A stretch of 64,000 bases of DNA from positions 1,306,793 to 1,370,792 of the forward strand of contig NW_003101668.1 of NCBI RefSeq assembly GCF_000003855.2, read 5' to 3'. Made by a program: the position numbers and the translations under genes. Positions 35,560 through 47,199 of this stretch are shown here, one piece after another. The first letter of the stretch is position 1, and each line of letters begins with the position of its first letter. Source of the DNA: Blastomyces gilchristii SLH14081 (Eukaryota > Ascomycota > Eurotiomycetes > Onygenales > Ajellomycetaceae). The notes below the pieces were generated by a model. It did not search any database. It saw only the letters and a list, made by a program, of their open reading frames with translations, and was not told the origin of the DNA.

Positions 35560-36650
35560 GCTCATGATATCAGTGCTGACTTTGATAAAGTAAATATCAT
35601 TGAAGGCCGCAGAACCTGAAAACACAGAGCTGTTCATCTTGTGACAGTGACAAATGTCAAAAACAATCTGTTTCAAATGATCAATGAGGCATTCTCTCAT
35701 ACACACTTAGACTTCTACAAGTCTCAAAATTTATTTTCAAATACTGTTTTCACAGTTATCAACAATACATCTATCTTAACAGTATTTATCCCAATCTTAA
35801 AAATTCATAGATCTCAACTATCAGATTCATCAAATCACTGAGCAGATGTTGAAAAACATTCACATTATAAAGAATTTGAGAACACTGTTAAGTGAGAATA
35901 GAATAGTATTTCTCTGCAGAATACTTATGAAATTACTATCAGATCACAGAGAGATATCTCAGTTATCTCTCTATAATGAGTATTTATCTACAAATTTGAT
36001 GATGAAGATTTTCTTTTGAAATACAAAGCTCACATCTGTGTACATGAAGATTTTCAATCAATCACAGATCTTACTATAAAAGCTTACATACTAGCTGTCA
36101 GAGATCTCTGAATGTTATTAGTTCTAAGAGCAGCATTTGATCTAGATATGAAACAGCTAGATAGAATCAATGTCTTCATTAATAGTGATATTGATGAGCT
36201 AGTATATGTGGAACTATCTGATGAATGATGAAACTTGAAGAAGATGCAAAATTTGAAGTATACAAATTATGTACTAAAACTTCTATAAGCACTATATAAA
36301 TTATACAGATCATTTCTTCTCTGATTAAATAAGCTATCTTCAACTTTGAGAACACTAGGCTTTATCTCTATGTCAGAGAACTGATATCTCTTCTCTAATG
36401 ATCAATTAATCATCTTCTTCTATGTGAATAATATTATCATTCTATCATAACAAGAAGATTCAGAGGAAAGAGATCAACTAGTCAAAGATCTTAAAAACAT
36501 CTATGAGATCTGTTAGATGAGAGATTTGAAATGATTTCTTAATATATGAATAATACACAATCATCTCAACTTAAAGCTTTAACTATGTCAGAATGTCTAT
36601 ATTAATAAGATAGTTGATACATATCATCTCATATACACTTGCAAGGCCTA
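35560..36650 (+). pseudogene. V reverse transcriptase
   Basis: WVFIYKFDDEDFLLKYKAH (about 35978-36033) matches the copia opening 'W-V-x-K-x-K'. AAFDLDMKQLDRINVFINS (about 36131-36185) is the first catalytic-Asp motif. YVNN at 36421-36432 replaces YVDD, so both Asp are lost. RNase H-like text continues to about 37060. Confidence 0.85.
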
Positions 36651-37059
36651 CACTTCACTTACTGACACTTCATTAGAGCCTTTTAACAAGCCAGTCATAC
36701 TCACAAAAATTCATCATTATTAATAATGTATCAACTTCTGTATCTACTCAGTGATAATGACTCACTCTGATATTATATATGCAGTGAGTAAACTAGCTAC
36801 ATTCATGACAAATTCATTGAAACATTACTTATCAGAGATGAATAGAATGATATCTTATCAATATAATATGAAGAATCTCACTATTCAATATAATGATAAT
36901 GTTGACAGACCTCTATAACTTGATCTCAAACCTGATATTATTAAAGCTGTCAGTGATGTCTCTTTCACAGATAATCTGAATTATCACTCTATATAAGAAT
37001 ATATCTTCAAACTATTCAATGAGGCTATTGATTGGAAATTAAGTAGATAGACAATTATA

Positions 37060-37420
37060 CTGAGCTTGTTACTATCTCACAAGCTAGCAAGAAGTCTATC
37101 TGATGATATAGGTTCTTTCAACATATTTAATTTAAATCTGGTCACAAGATTTATATTCAATGTGATAACTGTCAAACTGTTGACATTCTTATAAAGAAAG
37201 ACTACTCTATAATCATGAAGCTCTGTTAGATTGATATATATGAAAGCTGGCTCTGAGAATGTGTTCAATACAGTGATAGTACAGTTGATTGAGTGCCTAC
37301 GGCTCAGATGCCAGCGGATGGCCTCACTAAGGCTCTGCCATGCCAGAAACATACAGAATTCATCAAGATGCTAGGCCTAGTTGATATATCAGATATCATC
37401 AATATGTAAGCAGAATAATG
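37060..37420 (+). pseudogene. V RNase H C-terminus
   Basis: The segment MPADGLTKALPCQKHTEF (about 37309-37362) followed by IKMLGLVDI is the well-known C-terminal end of fungal copia polyproteins. This 100-bp patch is much less mutated than the rest of V, keeping many GG, CC and CG. Confidence 0.85.
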
Positions 37421-37536
37421 ATATAAATGATCTATCTTGATGTAATCTCTACAGATTCATCTACACTCTTTTTTAATTATTTCCATGCAGCTTCATTTAC
37501 ACTTTCTTTTACATGTTACATTCACTGAAGAGAGTG

Positions 37537-37804
37537 TGCCAGGAAAAAGAGGTTATACACTACTGAACATCATCAACATAGTATTACTACTATATTTCTT
37601 ATCATTATCAGCTTACTACAATGCTTGTCTAATATTCACTTATACTAGCTCTCTTGACTCGTATATATATTTTACTATAAATAGCTCTATCTTTTGTATG
37701 AAATAGATATATTAGAGAGTGTAGAAATAATATAACAAGCAGATCTTGATACATATAAGCTTCATATATCTTCAACATATTCATTCATGACACTCGTTCC
37801 GACA
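37537..37804 (+). repeat. 3' LTR of V
   Basis: 268 bp, TGCCAGGAAA...GTTCCGACA. Preceded by the purine run GAAGAGAG. Pair of 31981-32248. Confidence 0.92.
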
Positions 37805-37809
37805 AGATT

Positions 37810-39353
37810 TAATCATTGTATAGTGATATAGACTGCCGTCTATCATGACTTTTATATTATACATATTATTCATCACAGTAGATATAAGAATCACATTCAT
37901 TGTTATTTTCTCTTTAAATTGTTATCATTCAACCTCTTCAAGCTCTGCTTGTGAATTTGAACAGAAGTTAATCTTTTCTCTGTTTCATTATAGTGTTCTC
38001 ATAGTTATCTTCTGAATCTTTCTTTAATATAATATAATTGATATAAATCATCAGTGTTGATCTTTCTTTTATATAAGAAGATATATAGATTGATTGACAG
38101 TTGAAAGTAATATATTCTGATTAGTTACCATTGATATACATCTCTTATTGATGTCAATCAGTGACTTCTTTGAGAGTGATTTCAGGGACTTGAAAGCCTG
38201 TTCAAACAGCAGAAACTCTTGTTTATGTATAGATATTTAAGTTCACTCAATTCATGGCATCTGCATTATTATTATTCTTCGGCGCAGATGTATAAGTGAC
38301 TGAGGTGTAATATCTTCTACTGCTGTTCTGTATACTCTTAAGCTTGATGAGACAGTCATTTAATGTCTGAAGTTATATGCAGAAGTTTTTATACATCTAG
38401 TCTTCATCTACACTTATAAGAGTCTGTAGAAGTTTGAAAGTTAGTGTCTTCTTAAGCATGCTAATCTTCATTTAATTCTCTCAAGATTGATTATCTGCTT
38501 CTAGAATCTTGATGTTGAAGTCAGAAATGAATGTTATGAGAGAAGTATTTCTCTATCAGATACTCTGTAATCAATCTAATACTTTCTGCTATATAGCAGT
38601 ATCTCTGAACAGAATATCAAGATATCTAATAATATTATCAGATGTATGTAACATTGATTCACATACTTTTATTTATAAATGAAACTTCTATCTTATGTAA
38701 TCTTTCAATTAATTATTAATATATCAATCTTGATTAGATAATGAACTGATGACATCTTCATCTACACTTAATTTCACAAGTATTTTTAATTTTCATAATG
38801 AATAGAGAGTGAGATCAGAAGTATTAAAATATATAGAAGCATCTAGATATTTCCTCAATATTTATATTATCTCTGATTCAATCAGTGTTAAAATTGTCTG
38901 TGTAGAGGTTTCTTATTAAGACAATTATTGAATTTCTTTGTATTATTATTGTTAAGTTACATGTATATCAGCTATCTATTGTTGTTATAATTTCAACATT
39001 ACTCAGAGTCACTGTGATACTGTGTCTATACTCACATTTGAAAGTTCTCTCATATTATTAGTAGACATAGCTATATTGTTTATCAGATATGAAATATCTG
39101 TGAAATCAAAAGAAGTGTAATTGTATCAATATGTTATATATTTAAGATGTCAGAACTCTCAGGTCTTTCACTGACATTCTCTTGTATAATCTTGTTACAG
39201 AGTGAGAGTGACTGATGAGTAAGATTCTATTTAGAGACTTAATATTCACTTAACTGATTGTTCATTTCTCTATTTTCTATGCATTGTTAAATGTTTGAAT
39301 ATCTTCTCAATAAGTAATTGTTTCTAATAAGAAGATAATAAATAATTTTCAAG
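37810..39353 (-). pseudogene. X-c gag and start of protease, plus 5' leader
   Basis: On minus, the capsid core is readable at about 38790-38450: SVDEDVISSLSNQDWYI, then IIRYLDILFRDTAI and ISDFNIKILEADNQSW. This layout (F-LD-F ... F-x-x-F-x-x-L-L-A) is the usual fungal gypsy gag. Toward 37810 the protease N-terminus begins. From 38900 to 39353 I see only leader-like AT-rich sequence. Confidence 0.65.
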
Positions 39354-39669
39354 TGTAAGAGATCTACACTAAATAAATTGATATGATGTTTATAGATCTT
39401 ATAATACAAAAGTGAACAATGTTAGAGAAGAATAAAAGAGAACGTGTGAGAATCAGCAATTGAAGTGAATATTTATATGTGTACATGGTGAAGCTTCAGA
39501 GCAGAAGAATAGAAATTATATGTGTATATAATGAAGCTTCGGGGCGGAAGAATAGAAATTTCATTGATTTTTCAGCTGAGGATTGATGACCGAGAATCGG
39601 AGCTTTCCGCAGAAATCTATGAAGTGTAATGAAATAGTCTATATAATTGATCGGGAGCAGCCCGTCACA
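39354..39669 (-). repeat. 5' LTR of X-c
   Basis: 316 bp, TGTAAGAGAT...CCCGTCACA on plus. Its 39540-39669 end keeps CpG and GG/CC (GGGGCGG, CCGAGAATCGG). Contains the doubled GAAGCTTC block. Confidence 0.88.
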
Positions 39670-39674
39670 CTTTC

Positions 39675-40764
39675 TTTGTTAATCTGTTCAGTTCTTAATA
39701 GTTCATACAGAATTAAAGTTCTTCATCTAGTTTCTTTGCAAAGAGAATAGAAGCTGCAGCAGAAGAGTTACTAATATATATAAATTCTTTATTCAGCAGA
39801 TTATTGAGTATCTTTTGAAGAAGAAGAAGTTCATCTCATAGTAGTTTAAGATTCCTGTCATTCTTCTTTATCAGCTTGATAAAGTGATCTACTTCTAAGC
39901 TTTGTAAGAGAGATAGATTTATAACATTGTCTTATTAAAAGACATCTAGATGTTCATGATATTATTAAAAGAGTTTTGTATAAGAATCTGTTATTATAAC
40001 ACAGAATAACCTTTCTAGAGCTTTTTGAATATTAGTCAGACTAATAGAGTATATTATCACATGATTCTGCTGTTAACTCTGTCAGTGACTTTGTCAGAAG
40101 TTCTTTCAGAGCATTTTATAGACATTGACAGAGATCTGTGTCAAGTTCATAGTCTTATAAACATCATTCTCATGAACTTGATCATTATCAGAGAATATTA
40201 AACTCCTGTTTTAAGTGTTTAATAAGATGCCTTGTTCAGATAGTCAGACAAGTTCTAGTATAAAATTATAGTCAAGATTATTAATTTCATATATATAAGT
40301 ATCTTTGTATTAATATTCTCTGATATCTATGTTTAGTTTCATTATATAATGAGTGCAAACATCTTTTGAGTTATCAAATTCTGTGAGAAGTTGAGGTTTT
40401 GATAAGAGAATACACTGAAGATTACAGTATCTTATAACTAAAGATTTAATCATTGTATAATAATATAGATTACTGTTTATCATGACTTTCATATTATACA
40501 TGTTATATATCACAGTAAATACAAGAATTGCATTTATTATTGTTTTCTCTTTAAATTATTATTATCTGATCTCTTCAAGCTTCTGCTTGCAAGTTTAAGC
40601 AGAAGCTAATCTTTTCTCTATTTCATTGAGATATCTTTATAGTTATCTTCTAAGTCTTTCTTCAATATAATATAATTGATGTGAACTGATACTGATTCTT
40701 TCTTTGAATAAGAAGATATATAGACTGATTAGCAGTTGAAAGTAATATGTTTTGATCTGTTACA
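39675..40764 (-). pseudogene. X-b pol continued: RT N-terminus and protease
   Basis: Continues 28133 after X-c. The FC-x-x-YQ region of RT is near 39680-39730; the protease end lies near 40250-40440. It holds the intact counterpart of the V insertion site (40430-40460). Interrupted at 40768 by Y-b. Confidence 0.7.
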
Positions 40765-40768
40765 GTTG

Positions 40769-40947
40769 TGTGATTCAAAGGTTGCTTGAGCCAGCGTACA
40801 ATTACAGGCGTACACCGGCTTCTTATATACTGTACGCTAAATTAATTGGTGGCCGCTATGACCTCTTTACATTTGTAAGTGTGTTCAGAAGTGTGTTTGA
40901 AAGCGGCCGCGTTATTATTCAGTGATTGTATGTTCTTTCAAATCACA
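40769..40947 (-). repeat. 3' LTR of Y-b
   Basis: 179 bp, TGTGATTCAAAG...TCAAATCACA on plus. Carries GCGGCCGC (40900-40910 region) and, compared with the 166/167-bp LTRs, a 12-bp tandem duplication of GTGTTC(A/G)GAAG. The CTTCTTATATACTG block is the TATA-like region on minus. Confidence 0.92.
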
Positions 40948-43900
40948 TTCTCTCTTATCAGATTCAGTCACACTCATGTGATTATAATGTATATCCTAGC
41001 TTCATGTGAATTAGTGTGTCACTAGTATTCACAATTGTGTGATCTATCTCTGATTCAGCTAGTATTCTGTGTATATTCTTACAAAGAAACTTTCACTATA
41101 TTACATCACTCATTCACTAACTTTTTTCATTCTTCAATTATATTCTTCATCATTATTATCATTGAATGTTATCATCTCATTTAAGATTTCTATCTCTTCT
41201 TCTGTTCAACACTTTCTATCTATTCATCTATCACATTGTACATGTTTCTGACAATGATTCTTCATTCTCACAACAAGCATTATCATAGTACTCATACTGA
41301 GCAGTGTGTTAACAGTAAGTGTAATACATTGTGAAATATAATCAGAACTTGTTTATCTTTTAATGATTGTTAGAATATACTATCATGAATGACACATCTT
41401 CTTCATCTGCTTATATACTCTTAATCTTCTTTTCTCTTGTGAGTATCTGATCATGTTTTTCTGATCATATTTTCTAATTGTTTTGTATGACTGCAGATGC
41501 TGATATATTTGTTTTGATTTATATAGAATCTTCATATGTTGACAGATCTGTATCTGCTAATGATTGTGATTTCAATATTGAATTATTGATTGAGAACTTG
41601 AAGAATGTAATAATGAAGAAATTGTCTGTATTATATGTGACTGAGTCTTCTGTATTCTTCTCTGTCTCTTCTATCACTTCTTTCTCTACTGCTCTCTTTC
41701 AATCTTCTATATCTGTTTCTGTGTCTGATTCTCTCTCTTCTGCTCTCTCTGTTTCTGTGATTCTCACTTCTGCTACTTCTGCTCTCTCTGATTCTATTGT
41801 CTCTGCTTTTATTATCAGCTCTTCCTGTTTCAAGAAGATGTTGTATAGACTTAATGAATCATGTTTCTCAGTATGTACACTTTCATTCTTCTTGTCAATC
41901 TCTAGAACAATTTATTATATAAAGATGATATATAATATGACTATCTGAAGCTCAGTTGTGAATACTGATTATTACATTTGTTTTAAATATTTATAATAAA
42001 ACAATTATTTATTCATATCAGAGAATCACTTTCTCTCTCAACAGTGTTGAGACTATAAGTCTTTTTCTTTTTCATCTTTTCTTTCTAACACTGATTTTCC
42101 TGTTCTTAGAAGAAATTATTATGAGTTTTATTATACATAAAGTTGTGATGTTCACAGATATCAAGAAACTTTTTATAACTATAAAGTTCAATATTATAGA
42201 GATATCTACTCTGATGAATTTCTTTGAGATGATTGATTCATATCAGTCTATTCTCTAGTATCTGTTGTCTGACTTTGTGATGCAGGAACAAGATATCTGT
42301 GTTTTTGAAAATGAGAATACAGATATTATACTCTTTTACATCTGTAGATATAAGGCTTGTATATCTTGTCTGAAATGTTATTATAAGAATAAGCTGTTTA
42401 TACACTGTGTTCTGCTTTCTATATTCTTCTGTGTCTCTCTCTCTCTTTCTGAGAAGTCTTGTGTGTGTTATAATTACATGTATAATTCTAAGGTCAGTGA
42501 GTATTTATTCAGTAATTATTATCTCTGCTTTTACAGTTTCATATACTGATAATAGTTGTTAGTTGCTTCAGTATCAGAGATCATTTTAATTGAAGATGAT
42601 AATGCTGCTGAGACTATTCTCTTCTGCTTTTAAGCTTCTTCTGTCACTTTCTCTCTCTTTTCTGTGAGAAAGATTGTGCACACACTGAGTTGTAAGTATT
42701 TGACTCTGAGTGACTTCTGTCATTGTTTGTCTGATTCTGTGCTCTCTTCTTCTTCTATTTCTTCTGTCTCTGTCTCTTCTGTCTTGACTTCTGATTCTGC
42801 AGATTCTGCACTCTTCTTCAATTTTTTCATACACACATATACATATTTCTATATTGACATTTCAGTCAATCTTGTGATAAATGATATTAATGTTGTATAC
42901 AGAGTGATAGAGAAATCAGAGATATATACAGTGTTATTATAAGAGCAGCTTACAGCTCTCAAATTTCTTACAGATTTTGAGTTTTGAGATTTCCTTTATT
43001 TTTGATGTGTTTCAGATGATATGATGTTGAAAATAGATTAAATGTATAATATATAAAAATGAATGAGATATGTATAATAACATTTGTCTTTTACAGCTGA
43101 CTCTTATAATTGATGATCAATTCATTATTTCTTTTCTTTTCTTACACTTTTTCTTTATCTGCTAGTTACTACTCTTACACAATCTCTATATGATACAGTG
43201 TTCAGTGACTAGATTCAGCAGCTTTCATCTTTTATGATTCTGTCTCATATATTATACTGTCTCTCTTTACCTGCTCAGACTACTACAGTGAATAGCTCAT
43301 TGAAACTAATCTCACCTCATCTCTGAGTGTTCTCAGAGATTGAGATGACTTGATTTCATGTGTTCATGAATATTTCAGATGATTCATTCTCTGTTATCTT
43401 CATAATTAAACTAATGTAAACAGTTAAATTGAACTCTGAATTTCTTTTTCTTCTGCAATCTGACTCATATGTAAGTCTGCTGCTTTGAGACTGCTCTTTA
43501 CTGTATTATATTCACTATCTGCAGTGTATTATTATACAACTGACTACAGTCTTATTACTTATTAAAGTGTGATATTTATCTGATTTCTTCATTGCTTTTC
43601 ATTCTTTTCTTATAATTATGAAAAGATTGAAATAAGTGAGATCATATGATTTGTAAGTGTCTATGATTTCTCTTATCTTACAAGACTTTTCAATTATAAG
43701 TCTCTTCTTTTTCAATACTAATGATAGTGCTGTGAATAATTATAATTCACTCAGGTCTTATATCTTTGTCTTCATAAGATATGAATCATTTATTAAGTTA
43801 TATAAGATCTGTCTCTCTGATTCTTTCAATATGTATATTCTCAGAGAATGTGATTTGAGTATTTTATATAACTTAAATCATCTAGATTGAAACTTCTCAG
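40948..43900 (+). other. Y-b: extra block with antisense open frames
   Basis: Open frames opposite to pol: 41478-41948 (156 codons; conserved N-part ending IENLKNVIMKKLSV, Ser/Thr-rich middle, end IYYIKMIYNMTI), 42265-42549 (94 codons; Cys-rich with CRYKACISCLKCYY and a later CVCYNY), 42664-42942 (92 codons; SVNLVINDINVVYRVIEKSE) and 43657-43890 (77 codons). Relatives in the same order occur in Y-c and partly in Y-a. Spliceosomal-type signals are nearby (GTGAGT at 41439, pyrimidine-AG before 42119). I cannot decide whether this is one spliced antisense gene. The pyrimidine-rich strand is naturally poor in stops, which weakens the case. Confidence 0.45.
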
Positions 43901-46900
43901 AACTCTCATTATGTATGAGAACTCATATTCTCATCTTGAGACTTAATTTCTTAACTAGTGAGTCTTATATTCTTTTCAATTGAATTGCTCAGTTCAGAAG
44001 TAACTTATTAGCTTTTGTATGTGTGTGACTGATCTCTTTTAATCTTGATTCTGTGTCTGTGACTGTTGCATCTGCAACTGCTACTGCTGTGTCTGTAACT
44101 GCTGTTTCTACTATGTCTGTGACTGTTGTATTTGTAACTGTTATGTCTGTGACTGTTGTATCTGTGACTGTTGTATCTGCAACTGCTGTTTCCTTCTTCA
44201 TCTTTTCTGAAGCATTCTTCAGAATGCGCGGATGCAATTCATACAACAGATAGAATGATAAATGCTTGAAGACTGCATACTGTTAAATTCATATGACTAA
44301 TAGCACCTGTCTGAGATATTCATTTCATAGTCTTGTAGACTTGTTCACTAGATATTTTATCAGCATGTTACTCAAGATTTTATTCAAGTGTTTCATCTTC
44401 TCATTTATTCATGAATAATATAATGTTGTTCTATAATATCTTATCTGTAACTGACTCATGAAATGCCTCACTACTTCTCTCATAAGATTTGCATTATTAT
44501 CAGTTAGAATCTTATATGATATTTCATAGTTGATATAGATCTTATCATATAGAAACTTTATTATCATCTTCTCTATCATCTCTGAAACTGCTTTCATAAC
44601 TGGTCAGTCAGTAGTGTAATCAATAGCAGTGATTATTCATTGATTTTCATTTGATATTCATAGTAATATGTCTATAAGATTCACTCTTCATTGTTTGAAT
44701 AATTGTATTATACACTTTATCTGATATTGTACTTTCTTATGTTCTAACTCTTTCTTAGATTCTTTCATGATCTGGTAATTCAGACACTCATGAGTGTATA
44801 TCTGAATGTCCTCAGCCATACTTGGCCAGTATACTCTTGATTCAAGTATGCTCATGAGTTCAGGGCTTTCTAAGTGACTGAATTCCTTGTATATATAAGT
44901 CATCAAGTTGGTTCTAGATAGAAAGCTTGTGCATATTCTAGATCATGATAAAGTATAATATTATTTTTCAATTTTCTCAGCTTGAAGTTCAGAAGTATCT
45001 CTTCTACTACTTTTATAAAATGCTTATCATTCAACATCTTATTATTCTTTAAGTGAGAGATCATTGCATTCACTTATTCTGATTTCTTGCACTCTCTCAG
45101 TGTGTTTACTATGAACTTCTCTTATATCTAGTTCACAGAATTCTCACTTATGAAATTGAGTCTGTAACTCATTGCATCAGGTATCACAGTGTCTGATTCC
45201 TTTCAGTATTTAATACAAAGATTGTACACTTGAAACTCTGAGATTCAATATACTAAGTATTTGAAAGATTTTATTATTAATTGTAGATAGATAAGACTTT
45301 TATAATCTGTGATCACTGTTATTGTATATCTATTATTGATATATCTATTTCATAATATCAGTGTGTGCTTGATTGCTAGCAATTTCTTTTCATACACTGA
45401 GTAATTGAGCTCAGCATCTGATAGTTTTCTACTATTATATATCACTGAGTGCAGCTTGCTGTTCTTACTCATCTGTAGAAGAGTATCTCTGATAGCTTAT
45501 TTAGATGTATCTATCTTAATATAGAAAGATTTATTGTGATCTGATTAAATAAACACTGAGAATATTATTACATATTCACTCAGTGTGAGAAAAGTCTCTT
45601 CACATGTAACATTTCAGATGATTGAATGAAACTTCTTCTTTCACAGATTTGCATCTATTTCTCTTAAGAGATCTGAGAGTAGTGTAGATATTCATGTGAA
45701 ATTCTTGATAAATCTGCAGTAATATGAGACTAACTCAAGAAACTGTTGTACATGATATATATTTCTCAGTTATAATCAATTCACTATGACATTCAATTTC
45801 TCTGAGATGAGGTGTATACAGTCATCACTTACTATATATTCTATGAACTTCAACTCTTCTATTTCAAACACATACTTTATTAATTTGATATAGAGCTTAT
45901 ACTCTGTCAGAGTTATAAGCACTTTATTGAGATGCTTCAGATGTTTGTTATATGAGTTTGAAAAGACTAGAATATCATTGAGATATATAAGATATGAGAT
46001 TTCATTCTGTTTATGAAGAATTGTATTCATCATTGTTTAAAAGATGATGAGTGCATTTGTTAGACTGAATAGTATTATCAGGAATTCAAACTTCTCTCAT
46101 TGTATATTAAACATGATTCATGAAACTGACAGTTCATCTATACAGATCTGTCAGTATTCTGAGAGAAGATTGATCTTTGATAGATATCAGACATTTTCAA
46201 CTGTATTCAACTGTTGTTGAATTCATGACAGTGAATATTCATTCTTGATTGTAAGCTTATTAAGTGTGTGATAATTAATACATATTTATCACTTCTCATC
46301 TGTCTTTTTCATAAATAGAACTGAGAAGTCTCATGCACTTAATAAGAGTTGTATGAGATTATGTTCTAGAAGGTCTGTAATATGATACTTCTGTTCTTTA
46401 AGATCTGTTTGTGACAGAGAGTATGCATTTTGATTGACTGATTTTGTGTTCTCTATGTCAATCTCATGTATGAATTCTTGTTCTGATGACAATTCTGATA
46501 AAAGATCTGTTTGAAATATCTTCTCATACTTCTTCAGAAGCTTCTTCATATGCTTATTCTTCTATATATTCTTTATCTTGACTTTCTCTGCTTCTGAATC
46601 CTGTATAACATACAGAATGCTTTCAGATAAGGTCTTGTAAATTGTTCTCTTTGCTTATTGATATATAAGCAGATTTAACTCTTTTATATCAGAGATGTGA
46701 AATGTCCTTCTCATATCAGTTGATAGAATTGTATGAACTGTTTTCTTCTTATCAGTTAACTATATATGACATGTACATCATTGAGTCTGTGAATGCGCCT
46801 GAAAGCAGTTGTTCTAGAATAAGATGTATCTACATTCTGCAGCTCTTACACTTAATATATAAGATCATCTCAGAAGTATAAGAGAACTCTTACTCTTGCT

Positions 46901-47060
46901 AATGATATCAAATATTAATTATCAGACAATCTTATATATCAGAGATTTTTCACTCAGTGAACCTCTTTCAGTCTTTGAATTATATAATTATTAATATATT
47001 GTGTAGAAGCTTCTGTATCTGTTAACACTTTTACAGTCATCTCTTGATTCTTACTCAAGT
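43890..47060 (-). pseudogene. Y-b pol: protease, RT, RNase H, integrase
   Basis: On minus. The stretch between protease and RT reads at 46549-46331 (72 codons, KKLLKKYEKIFQTDL). RT: KINLLSEY, then FEFLIILFSLTNALIIF, then YLND at 45985-45974 (one Asp lost). The connection is FLELVSYYCRFIKNF. RNase H: VYEKKLLAIKH. Integrase: EFSHLESPELMSILESRVYW and HECLNYQ (second Cys now Tyr) at 44906-44688, and ILTDNNANLM at about 44515. The 5-residue repeat follows at 44205-44035. Trp codons are mostly TGA. Confidence 0.9.
44035..44205 (-). repeat. 15-bp tandem repeat in Y-b pol linker
   Basis: Units of TCTGTGACTGTTGTA-type sequence (plus strand) encode a Thr/Val/Ala/Asp pentapeptide, about nine units, between the integrase core and the C-terminal module. 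Y-c has about four units (57060-57125) and Y-a about three (16530-16575). Confidence 0.8.
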
Positions 47061-47199
47061 ACTCTTTATACATTATATTTCAGGTCTAAGACATTGACAT
47101 GAGTGTCTGCTTCATTATTCTCATCTGTATCTCATTCAGAAGCCTGCTTTCTCTTGATATTTACAGAATTCAGAGAGTCATCTAACACAGATATCTCTT

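Larger units (their letters stand above)
31981..37804 (+). mobile_element. V: complete Ty1/copia retrotransposon nested in X-c
   Basis: 5824 bp with 268-bp LTRs of equal length (31981-32248 and 37537-37804) and 5-bp duplication AGATT. It is inserted in the protease region of X-c, and the undisturbed paralogous sequence is at 40430-40460. Coding on plus: gag, protease, integrase, RT, RNase H. This is a triple nest: V in X-c in X-b. Confidence 0.94.
28134..39669 (-). mobile_element. X-c: complete Ty3/gypsy element nested in X-b
   Basis: LTRs 28134-28439 and 39354-39669, 5-bp duplication CTTTC at 28129-28133 and 39670-39674. Net length is about 5.7 kb once copia V is removed. The target is the RT region of X-b, and the paralogous site inside X-c itself (near 31180) is uninterrupted. 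Coding on minus: gag about 39000-38100, protease interrupted by V, RT 31330-30620, RNase H 30560-30340, integrase 29740-28990. Confidence 0.92.
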
